This document shows, one piece after another, positions 35,235 through 45,187 of a stretch of DNA of 64,000 nucleotides. Made by a program: the position numbers and the translations under genes. How positions within the stretch are numbered: the first letter of the stretch is position 1; every line of letters starts with the position of its first letter. The DNA comes from Nymphaea colorata (Eukaryota; Streptophyta; Magnoliopsida; Nymphaeales; Nymphaeaceae): NCBI RefSeq assembly GCF_008831285.2, contig NC_045140.1, positions 8,988,505 to 9,052,504 on the forward strand. Direction: 5' to 3'. The notes below the pieces were generated by a model. That model had not been told where the DNA came from. It searched no databases and saw only the letters and a list, made by a program, of their open reading frames with translations.

Positions 35235-35470
35235 ATTTGTTAAAACCGAGGTTTTTCACAAATTCAGTTTTAGGTATCACTCAAATGCACCTTAAAATGA
35301 TTTTTTTGCCTCCAAAACATTCTTTTGGGGTGTCATCCAAATGCCCCCACATTTGGTTTTTTGTTTCATTTATGGTCACAGAAGAAGTCATGCCTTTTCT
35401 TCTGCAACCGCTTGAAGTAATTAAGTGCCTGGGTGTGTCCAACAGCACCTATGGCCACAAGTAGGAGTAC

Positions 35471-38400
35471 ATCTAAATCCAAATCTGATTATCTTGAAAG
35501 CTAAAGGCGACCCTATTTGTTAACTGGATGTTAAAATTTTTTGCCATATCGAATTTGTTGAAAGCAGCTTGATTTGATATTTAATCTGAATCCAAAACAT
35601 TGAGATTCTTACCTAAGATCTAAGATCCGAGGTTCTAAGAAATCTAGTACTGCTTGTTTAAATGGTAGGTCCTATAAAGCACATTATGATATTATTAAGA
35701 AGTGACTTTCAAAAAGTATCTATATATGTTGAATATAAAAAAAAATTAATTGGCTATATTAATGCTGATTGGGTAACAAAACCCCATTCAATTTAATCAT
35801 TAAATGTTAAAATTTTCACCATATCCAACACATTTAAAGCTGCTCGGTTGGATATCCGATCTAAATCCGAATCATAATTTTCACCATTATGGGGCCTGTC
35901 TCATAATTGTGAATTTCATAGGTTTCTCTTTCGCCGCTATAGAAAACCTTTTAACTCACAAATTTATATGAGTGACAATCATATTCTTTATATTTCTGTC
36001 TAAAAAAAATCATCCTTTTTTATTTTAACCATAGCATATGAAAATTATGTTAGAGAATTTGTTTCAAGTTATTGGAAATTACGTGAATATTGTCTTGCAA
36101 AGAAAGTAGATTGGAAGTTACGAGAATATTATTACTCAAAAAATTTGGTGCTAACATTAGGGTCGCAAGAAGCAATTTATCACCACGATCTAGTATGTTA
36201 TTCATCTGGACTGCAAATGATGGCAAGTATGACACTCAAGTTAAAGAACATATCATAGGTCTATCCAGGTCCTAAAGCAAGTAAGAACCTTGGTGAGGTA
36301 TGGGTTCGACCTTGGGGGCTTTACATCAAATGCAATTTCCTACAAATAAATATTTAAAAAATATTATTCTTGAACAAATAAATGAAAAATACAAAAGATA
36401 GTTAAACTAAGAAAACCCTTAAAATTTTTTAAGAAATACCGAAATTGGTGTATAGCACTCTTGAATTGGCCATCAAATGAATTTAGTTGGTTTTCAATCA
36501 AATTGATTTGAATCAGCTAATTTATGTTGATTTTAACACACTAGCTACCACCGTCATCTCGACTCTTTGGTTGTATTTTTGCGTTTTTTGGTTTTTTGAG
36601 CTCTGCTTTACAAAATAAAACTATATATATTGATGCTGAGAGAATTGACAAAACCCTACATGTTTTACCTTCAAACCATATCATGTAAGACTGTTTGTTT
36701 CAACGTGGATTGTAAGGAATATTTTGATATTTCTAGTCATAAGTGGTTTTTGAGAATTTTTATTAAAGGTTGGTGTATATTTCTTAATTTTTAAAAGTTG
36801 AGTTGTAATTTATTCGTCGTTCAAATGTTAGACACCCATTTTGTAATATTTTAATTATACAAATCACCATAGTAAAATGGAGCGGGAGAGAAAGGTTAGT
36901 CAACACGTGGGGGGTGCTTACCATACACATTAATGAAAAAAAAAAAGGAAAAAGTACGTGGAAGATAATACATTATGGTATAACCACAATGCAGGGGTCA
37001 ATTTCAAGAAACTGTTAATTTTTACTAAAAAGTCCAAAAAAGGAGGGAAAAAAATGAAGAGTACTTATGGATTCGATTTTACCACCGCAGGTGAAATGCG
37101 ATAAAGAACAGGTAGCAAAGCTGTCAAACTGAACTCATGTGTATCAAATGGTCAAACAAGAGAGAGTGGTGTGGATGATTGAATCTATTCAGTGGTAGAG
37201 CTAGGATTTTTTAGTTCAAAGGCACACCAGTTTATAATATAAACTTTTTGAGTCATAGTAATATGATCTTACGATATAGTAATAAGATTTTTGATGTGCT
37301 GGTGTAGGCAATGGCCCACACCAGCCAACACGTAGCTTTGTCACTCGAACTATTGGTATCTATTCATACGAAAAAAAAAAAAAGATTAACCAAAGGGGAC
37401 TTGTGCACTCATTATCTCCATCAATATGAAATGGTTTAACAAATGAGAGATGTGGAATCATTAAGTTTTGTCTATGTGAAACTGTCAAACAAAAGAGAGC
37501 TATGGATTTTTTTAATTTCAATAAACATGCACCTACCTTTGCATGACCAACCACAGATTTTGTCTCATAAAAATCTTTTAGTTTTTCCAGTAATGTGGTC
37601 GTTACGTGATGTAAATCTAGTTTTCTTCTCTCTTGCCCAATGATCATGAAGAGAAAAAAAAAATCCAATCAACAATTGAGAGAGAAAGAGGGAAAACATT
37701 TTAAAAATCGAGAGACGTAGAGAGTGTGATATTGGAGAAGGTAAAAGAAGCCCAATAATAATTTGATTGTTATGTTTCAAACAGAGAAAAGAATTTCCAG
37801 TACTAGTGAATATAGAACTAGTGTTGTTGGTTCCATTTCCATGAGTACTGCTCCACTGGACTGTGAGAAGTAGGATCGACAACACTTTAGTTAACTAGTA
37901 TGGCGTTTTCCACCACAGTCCCCACGCAACTCAAGACAATGAGTGCCAAGATGATGCATAGCAGTGCCAAGATGAGGGTACACCGTCTCCTTACCAACTA
38001 CCAATGTAGCCCTAGACCTGAGGGCTACAGTAAAACAAGGAAGAGATGCCACTTTAGGTCTTTTCTAAATGATGGGTTGTAATCCTTTCACTCAGCTAAC
38101 GTATAACGTAACGTAGTTGTTATTGAATCATTATTCATTGGCTACTAGTCCTTGTATTGTTCCCATTGCAAAGGAAAAGAAGCAGCGCATATATTCTCTT
38201 TTCAGATTTGATATTTTAAATATTTGTTTAAATTAATGTTTTAGTATAAGAATAAAAAAATAGGGCAATACAGATTGTGTATGGGTAAAAAAAAATAACA
38301 TTAATGATGGTAATATTTACAGTTTACAGGATTAAGTTATATGGTATCCAGATTTTACACTCAATTGACCAAAATTTTTCCATTTTTAAAAATTTTTGAT

Positions 38401-38986
38401 TTGGAATTGATGCGGATAGTTTACTTAGTATGCGTTACTACTGAAAAATCGCCAAAACAAGTTTTTTTTTTTTTTTGTATTTACTTGGGGAAAAAGGAAA
38501 AAGCCCCGCTTCCTAAGAGACTTTGTTGCTCGTTCTTTACTCCCAAGGCCATTCCCCACCCATCTTGTCCTGACATAAATTGGTTTTCGCAATGGAAGAT
38601 CACCACTGAGATGATTCATAATGTACCAATCTTCAATTGTTAAATGTAAGATAACAGCCCAACATCACCAATTAAACTTAAAATTGATCTAGAGGTTCAG
38701 ATTCAGTTCCACTGTCTGATCAAATATCAATTCGTTATGTTTAATTTGAAATAAATAGTGTTAGATCTGGTGGTAATTGGATTGAGATTAGCGTCATGAT
38801 TTTCATGTAGAATCCGCAATAATAATGTAATATTACAATTTCTGCTGCACTAAGGCCATATACCCTACTCGATTGAACTCGGTTATGCTGCTAGTTAATG
38901 GCGAGTACAAAGAAAGGAAAAGGAAAAGTGCCCGAGAAAAAAGGAAAAGAAAGAACGAAAAAGAAACAAGAGTTAGACCGAAACGT
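35471..38986. other. Intergenic, no gene supported
   Basis: Scattered ORFs are short and unrelated to known families. 37195-37340 starts AGTGGTAGAGCTAGGATTTT and carries GGCAATGGCCCACACCAGCC. A related phrase occurs at 41825-41880 (GTGGCAGAGCGAGA and GCAGTTGCCCATACCAGC), so this is probably a dispersed transposon fragment. Poly-A and poly-T runs lie near 37370 and 38465. Confidence 0.5.
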
Positions 38987-39059
38987 GTCTGAGCCCAGGT
39001 TGGAACCGGGGACCTCTAGTGTGTGAGACTAGCGTGATAACCAACTACACCACCCAGAC
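38987..39059 (-). tRNA. tRNA-Val (anticodon CAC)
   Basis: The minus strand folds as a complete 73-nt cloverleaf. The acceptor is GTCTGGG/CTCAGAC with one G-U pair, the D stem GTGT/TCAC has loop AGTTGGTTA, and the anticodon stem is CTAGT/ACTAG with loop CTCACAC. The T stem is CCCGG/CTGGG. The next base is A, a suitable discriminator. It matches plant cytosolic tRNA-Val closely. The T loop reads TTCCAAC instead of the usual TTCGAAC, so position 57 is C rather than a purine and the B box is GGTTCCAACC. A run of five T follows downstream on the minus strand. No intron is present. It may be functional or recently decayed. Confidence 0.9.
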
Positions 39060-39138
39060 AAGCTCGCTGTTGTTTTCTGGGTTTTTTTTCTTTGTCTTGC
39101 CTCCAAAATCAACACTAGCTTCCTGATTATTTAAGTTA

Positions 39139-39372
39139 CGGGGTGTTAGTGATAGAAAAAGACTTAAATACCCTTGCAGAAATATCAAGTTCATTAATTT
39201 GTATTAGCCTCTAACAATATTAGTGCACCATCATCAACCATATCAAAAAATAATGAGTTTATATGATTTTATAAACTAGTTAGCATATGATTTTCATAAC
39301 CTTTAATCGGTGCAGCAACTTGGGCGCGTGAATTCACAATATTAGGCGTAGCTCATTTTTGGAAGATAAAAT
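39139..39372 (+). repeat. Dispersed repeat, copy B
   Basis: This is the partner of 10721-10940 in the same orientation. It starts GGGGTGTTAGTGATAG and ends CTCATTTTTGGAAG. It is slightly longer, with ATTAGTGCACCATC inserted near 39220. Confidence 0.85.
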
Positions 39373-40480
39373 CTTATTTTTTACTATAACTGACAATTTT
39401 AAAAATAATTTTGTAGACTTTTTCTTTTAATAAACATGAAACACTGTATGCTTGTTTTTTTCATAAGGACGAAAACCTTCCCTCGTTCCACATGTCCCTA
39501 CATTCCAAGGTCGCGTGGAAACTTAAGTGGATCTCTAGTACACTTGTTCACTAATGGTTCACTCTGCCATCTTATACAGTCAAGAAGAGTAACACCCACG
39601 ATTTTGCACTAATGGCACACTATTAAAGCGCCTGTCAACCCAACGAGCAATGCTATGTCCATGAAGGCATTGATTTTCTCTTGTTTCAAATATCAAAGAT
39701 CATATTCAAAGAACCCTTGAAGTACATGCGCCTTTTGTTTTGAAAATTAAAAAAAGGCGGAGAAGTCCCATCTTTCATACATTACCAAAGCACCTTTGAG
39801 AAATTCAGGTTGCAAAATTTTGTGATTTGGACTTAGCCTCTAAATAGCGGAGTTACTAAGCTTTTCTTGAAGGGGGGCCATTATATATAATTTTCAAAAA
39901 TTTTAGTTTAAAGTTTACAGGGCCGAAACTGAAATTTTTGAAACAGTAAGTGGTAAAATTCTCAAAAGCTCAGTAGAGGCATAGCTCCTGACAGTAGTTA
40001 AGTGCTTTGAGTTTACCTTTTATCAATAAATAATAATAGACATTTTGAAAATTTGTTCAATAAAATTTTTTATTTTAGAAATGCCATCAGCTGATTTCAT
40101 TGATCTTTGTTTTCCAAATACCAATATTTTAATCTATGCTTCTATTGGATTTCTAATTTCGCACAACACTTGATGTCAAATAAAAGAAAAAAATCAAAAA
40201 CCAAAAGATATACAAAACTTTCTTCTTAAATTATCTTGAATTTTCTTCTACCACCACCACCTATTCTTTAGAGCATTATTCCACAACAACAATGCTATTA
40301 TTTGAAATATACATTAACAATATGCCAATATTTGTACGCAATATGGCTTCTTCCCCCAAAGCCAAACCCTAATTTATTGAAAGCTTTGCTTTTCAGAAAG
40401 TGGTGTGCTAGTGGCAATTGAAACGCCTCAACTTTTTACTTTTTCTGATTTTTTGTTAAAATGATTCAGAGGAAGCTGCT
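39373..40480. other. Upstream region of the GASA gene; no separate gene seen
   Basis: AT-rich intergenic DNA. From about 40310 onward it aligns with the region upstream of the GASA pseudogene, so the duplicated unit reaches at least this far upstream of the start codon. Confidence 0.5.
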
Positions 40481-40542
40481 TCTTCGCTAACACGTTGAGT
40501 TTTACCCTTTTTGTGGCTTCACCTATGCGGCCTCCCTCTCCC

Positions 40543-40549
40543 TATAAAT
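40543..40549 (+). promoter_or_regulatory. TATA box of the GASA gene
   Basis: TATAAAT lies 81 bases before the ATG. It is conserved in the pseudogene copy (31966-31972) together with an upstream CACGTTGAG (40492-40500), whose ACGT core resembles plant bZIP/ABRE sites. Transcription would start near 40575-40580. The regulatory role of the ACGT site is inferred only. Confidence 0.7.
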
Positions 40550-40623
40550 TGCCCATTTTGAACCCATTCTTCACTGAGCCATTTCTTCTACCCTAGAGCA
40601 AATCAATCTGTCTTTAGAGGAAA

Positions 40624-40987
40624 ATGGCTCGAGCGATTGAGCTTGCCTTGGCCTTGCTGCTGCTCTCCCTCCTCTCTTTACAACTCACTAAGGCAACTAT
40701 TGTAAGTTGTTTTTTATTATTATATTGCAGTTGTTGTTATTATTATCATTATTATTGTTGTTATTTTTGTTGCTACTGGTTATTATTCTTACAGGGCTTC
40801 TGTATGAGTTTTGTTACGCTTTTGTTTAGGGGAAGAGTTCCTTTCTAGTAGGCGTTTTTTTTTTTCTTAATGTTGTTTAAGAAGAAAAAGATTGCAGCCC
40901 TTTCTTGACTTGGAGGCTTTAACTTATATACATATATATATATATGTATTGCTTTTACATTTGTATATATGTATATATGTATGTATT

Positions 40988-41018
<31 letters not shown>

Positions 41019-42665
41019 ATTTGTATATGTATACATTTATATATATGTATATAATCGGCTTATGACGGCCAAGTAGAGACTCATATTTTTTGATATTTGA
41101 ATAAAATAAACATATATATATATATATATGTATTGCTTTTACATTTATATATATGTATATATGTATGTATTTATACATATATATATGTATATATATGTAT
41201 ATGTAAAAGCAATACATATATATATATATATATATATATGTTTATTTTATTAAAATATCAAAATATATGAGTCTCTACTTGGCCGGTATAAGCCGATTCA
41301 ACTAATACAGGCCTCATATTGGCCGACATTTGAAATGGGTCACCACTAACTTCTTCAGGCATTGCTTTGGTAGCAATACAATGCCAATGCTAGCAAATAT
41401 TGGTAACAACCGGGGAAATGCTGCCCGGAGCCAAACGTGTTCTGGTAGATCCTGCATTGCATGCACGCATGCATGTGTGTGTGCGCATGATCATTTTGCT
41501 TTGATGCACTCATGCTATTTGGTTGGCTTACCTTGTGTTTTCAGGTCGAAATATCCGCGCCGCAGTCACCCATCTTCAATCCGGTAAGATTTTTGTCCTT
41601 CCCTCCAATGTATTGATGATCCATGCTACTAATTTTTTTTAATATTTTCACGTCATTTTGTTTTTCAGAATGGCGGTGAAGGATCTCTGCGCCCCGAAGG
41701 TATACATTAGAAAAAGATATTAAATCAATAAAGCTCACAATGCATCAAAATTAATGGGCCAAAAAGATGGTTTTTTTTTTTTTTAAATATGATTTAGTCA
41801 ACTAAGCCATTACCAATGCAAACCAGTGGCAGAGCGAGATATAGGCCGGTGTGGGCAGTTGCCCATACCAGCTTGTCAATTTTCTTTCATTTTTACATTA
41901 AAATCATTAATATTTACTTTGTTATACATGTAAGTGCCCCTTCAAGTATGAAAACTTGTGAATCAGTGCCTCTCTAGAAATTTTTTCTTATTCCACCACT
42001 GATGCACACAAAATCATATGAAATGCATCAATAATCTTATTGGATTCAGGGTAGTGATTAACGTGATTAAAACTATAGTCCAGTCAAGCAAGCTACCTAT
42101 GAAGTTTTATGCACCGTTTGGATGACAATGACACAATAAAACAAGTCATTATGTAAAAATAAAGTTTTGCATCAAACTTTGTTTTTTTTTTCTCATTTTC
42201 TGAATCTTGGTTTGTGTGTGTTTAGCTAACATACTCCGAACAACACTGTTTTGTAAAACAAAATCCATAGGGGTTCAAGATATTCACTACCATTTGAAAG
42301 CACCGCCTTGGGTTTTTCATAAACCCAGTTTTGACCATCACCCAAAGACGCTACATTGTTATTTTACCTCCAAAAGCCATTTTTAGGGTGTCATCGGAAA
42401 CGCACCCTCACATTTGTTCTTCTTTAGCTGATGGGTGCACATTTGCTATCAATTTGATGGGGTTGAGTTGGACACTGGTGCAGAGTGCCCGGCGAAGTGC
42501 GAGTACAGGTGCTCGGCGACCTCCCACAAGAAGCCATGCCTCTTCTTCTGCAACAAGTGCTGCTTGAAGTGCCTCTGTGTGCCTTCCGGCACCTATGGCC
42601 ACAAGGAAGAGTGCCCTTGCTACAACAACTGGAAGACCCAGGAAGGCAAGCCCAAGTGCCCTTAA
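40624..42665 (+). CDS. GASA/snakin family secreted cysteine-rich peptide
   Basis: GASA proteins are small, secreted, gibberellin-responsive peptides affecting growth and defence. Four exons join in frame: 40624-40701, 41545-41583, 41669-41699 and 42484-42665. They give about 109 residues. Exon 1 encodes a signal peptide ([16 protein letters not shown]). Exons 2 and 3 (39 and 31 nt) encode a short variable linker ending GSLRPE. Exon 4 encodes the GASA domain with all 12 cysteines ([45 protein letters not shown]). All introns are GT-AG, and intron 3 splits a Glu codon in phase 1. I chose the acceptor at 42483 because one at 42427 would put a TGA in frame. Intron 1 holds a palindromic MITE. A broken tandem copy lies at 31610-35470. 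Confidence 0.93.
40920..41052 (+). repeat. TA/TATG-rich microsatellite in GASA intron 1
   Basis: Interleaved (TA)n and TATG/TATATG units. It contains the same phrase TATGTATTGCTTTTACAT (about 40945) that lies inside the adjacent palindromic element, so the element and the microsatellite share sequence. Confidence 0.85.
41053..41298. mobile_element. 246-bp near-perfect palindromic MITE
   Basis: The arms start AATCGGCTTATGACGGCCAA on the left and end TTGGCCGGTATAAGCCGATT on the right. Pairing continues through GTAGAGACTCATAT, AATAAAATAAACATATAT and TATTGCTTTTACAT to a TA-rich centre near 41175. The transcribed intron would contain a hairpin of about 120 bp per arm. No coding capacity. The target-site duplication is obscured by the TA-rich flank. 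Confidence 0.85.
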
Positions 42666-43190
42666 AAACCTTCACCTTCATCATTGGATCTCGATATAGT
42701 TGGAGCTACTTTATGCATCGGAGTGTACCCAGTTTCTGTAATAATTTTGGGCGATAGACTGTCAAAGAAGCCATTTTGAAGTTTCTCTCAAGTTCATAGA
42801 ATCTGATTGACAATTCTCTTTCTACTTTCTTATAAAATTAAAAATAGACCTAAAACGGACACATATCTATTTTTTTTTTGTAATGAAGAAGAGTGAAGAT
42901 AGGAGGAAAGTTGACTGGATGTCTAAGAGAGAAAGAAAGAGGAAGGGAGGGGGAGAGCAGAAGGATTAAATCAACGTTACTCAAGTTGGGTCCAACAAGA
43001 TGTTGAAACCTACAAGAAGCCGTAGATACATCAAATAGTATACCATAACATAAGTTGTTTATATCCAACACCTTTCCCAAAAAAGTTTACATCGTTTCGA
43101 GCCAGCCAGATGTGTCGTTACGATATAAACAGCCAGGTCCTCCATAGTCATCTAGCACATTTTGCTTGTCTGATCTCATTTGGTCCCATA
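42666..43190. other. GASA 3' flank; no further gene seen
   Basis: The 3' untranslated region follows the TAA. AATAATTT near 42739 and AAAATTAAAAATAG near 42834 are weak polyadenylation candidates. A purine-rich tract at 42880-42965 follows. Nothing coding was found. Confidence 0.5.
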
Positions 43191-43191
43191 A

Positions 43192-43352
43192 TTAGGTCCC
43201 CAATCTTGGATTAAGTTCTAACCACCACTCATGGTAAATGTCATGGACTTCCTTCGTAACTGGGCATTTCCAAAGCAAGTGAGTGATGTCCTCCTCATCC
43301 TTGCAACAAAGGCAGCACCGACTAGCCACATAGATTAATCCAAACATTTTCC
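43192..43352 (-). pseudogene. LINE reverse transcriptase zinc-binding (zf-RVT) fragment
   Basis: The minus strand reads ASRCCLCCKDEEDITHLLWK, then CPVTKEVHDIYHEWWLEL, ending at a TAA. The C-x2-C, acidic spacer, THLLWKCP pattern is the zinc-binding domain found at the C-terminal end of plant LINE or LINE-derived reverse transcriptase ORFs. No RT core was found upstream. It is a short relic. Confidence 0.75.
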
Positions 43353-45187
43353 TGTTATAGTCACCTGATTAACCAAGAGCAAGTTCTGTACTTTGCTTCG
43401 TGTATATATTAAGTGTACGCCAGATGTGGACTATATTATTGATATGCGTATTTACTTTCATGCCTAAACATTGCATATGCTTAAGTATGAGATACAAATA
43501 GGCATGAAATAACAAATATGTATGAGATAGTGTGCATGAGATAATAAAAGATTTATGAGATAATGAGATAACAAATAGATGTACGAGATAACACTAAACA
43601 TAATTATGAGAAAATGTTTATTAGATAACAAAAAAATTATGAGATAATGAGATAACAGATGGATCTATGAGACTAAACATAGATATGAGATAATGTTTTC
43701 AAGATAATAAAATATTTATAATATAATATGTAGTGATACGGGTTGGACCCAAGCTCTGCATTCTTGGTTTTCAATATAGTAATGATAAAGTTGCAACCAA
43801 CGTCTTGGTCTAAATGTAAACAGTCTTCCAACTTTTTTGATGTCATCGCCATTTGCTTATTCTTGAATAGTTACATGATATACATCAAAATTTTTTGATA
43901 TACATCATGGTTGAGAGGTATGGCTTCACACTCTCATATTTGGAGTCAGTGAATCAACATATAGATATATATATCAGATTTTATGAGTATTTGAAACCCA
44001 TGATCTAGAAGATGGCCTTCAAAAATTGAAAAGGAATAAACAAAGTGACTTTCATTTTATTGAACCCAGCCTTCAACACCATGAACTTGGAGAAAAAAAA
44101 TCTACAAAGGCAGATCACCAGTGGAGGCTATTCCGGTGAAACGCTTCACCGGTATAAACGGCCATCTGTGACACATGAAGCTTAAAGAGAATGATCTTGA
44201 ACATGTAAAAAACACACTCACATGAAGCTCGTGTAATGGGCACTTATCATCATGTAACTAATAGAAACTTTCAACCCTAACATGAAAAGAGAGTGGGAAA
44301 TAGGCTTTGAAAAGCAACTGCAATGGGCACTTATCATCAAGCAACTGATCATGTAAACAAGACACCCACATAGTGCACATCATTATCTTAACCAAAATCA
44401 ACCAACTTGAGTATTAAGAAAATTCACATGAAGCGAAATGAAAAGGAACCACAAATTGAGAGATGGTTGTTTACACCCATGCCGCTTACATATCAAATAA
44501 GATTTTTTAGAACAATATTTGCTACTAGAGTGAGCAATATTCATAATCACTCGTTAAGGCTCTATACAATCTTAATAGGAAAATACATGGTATCATGACA
44601 TGAGTTGTTACAAAGAGTCACTGTATAGAATGGTGAGACATTTGTGTATCTAAACTATTGCCTCCTAACACGAAGCGTCAATAGTATGGTCAACACTTTT
44701 CACTCCCTGTAGAGGTGCATCCTATAGAAAACAAAGATTTCATTTATGGGATATACGAAGAAACCATTTTCACATGCGACATAAATTATATCACTTGCTT
44801 GTCCTAATTTAGGATACTTTCTCTAGTCAAGACCTGTTCTTCTATATGCATGGCATATCCTTAGCTTTACAACTTTACTATCATTGGAAGTATTCCTACT
44901 TAGATCTCATATATGTAAAATGAATCTAACAAGTACATACACATGCATGAGTTATGCACTTGTCTACCATAAGTGTGGAATTTTCTATACATTTTGCTTT
45001 GGGTGATGTCTGAAACAATTCGTTTTGAGCTTTTTTTAGCAACAAGCTTGTGCAAGATTTGTGAGACAATCAACTAGTTCATTTTTTGCTTTTGAGTATC
45101 GCAACACTTTCACTGACCTGCCCTACTTCATCAACATTGGTGACTGACTTACTAAACTTTAGATCTCCCAGCACTTCTAACAATTGA
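43353..45187. other. Intergenic with a decayed ATGAGATAA repeat
   Basis: 43500-43730 repeats words like ATGAGATAA, GAGATAACA and TTATGAGATAATG with changing spacing, a degenerate satellite-like tract. The rest is AT-rich with no gene I can support. Confidence 0.5.

Larger units (their letters stand above)
31610..35470 (+). pseudogene. GASA/snakin pseudogene, tandem paralogue of 40624-42665
   Basis: The promoter, leader and exon 1 region 31610-32170 aligns with 40310-40750, including the TATA box (31966-31972), the leader, and leucine codons of the signal peptide. The start codon is GTG at 32044 (AAAGTGGCCC against AAAATGGCTC in the gene). The exon 1 donor GT is lost (CACACTAAGT against CTATTGTAAGT). 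Intron 3 and part of exon 4 reappear at 35235-35470 with CATGCCTTTTCTTCTGCAAC and CACCTATGGCCACAAGTAGG. A deletion removes cysteine codons, and stops replace others. Exons 2 and 3 were not found. The middle is filled by a TA-rich tandem repeat, foldback FB2 and a GC-rich repeat. It cannot encode the peptide. Confidence 0.85.

Noticed and set aside
40845-41217. Tyr/Ile-rich minus-strand ORFs
   Set aside because: They are translations of TA/TATG microsatellite and the palindromic MITE.
42428-42483. Exon 4 of GASA starting at the TTTAG/CTGATG acceptor
   Set aside because: In the frame that encodes the cysteine domain this adds an in-frame TGA at 42429. The CAG at 42481-42483 restores the frame with exon 3.
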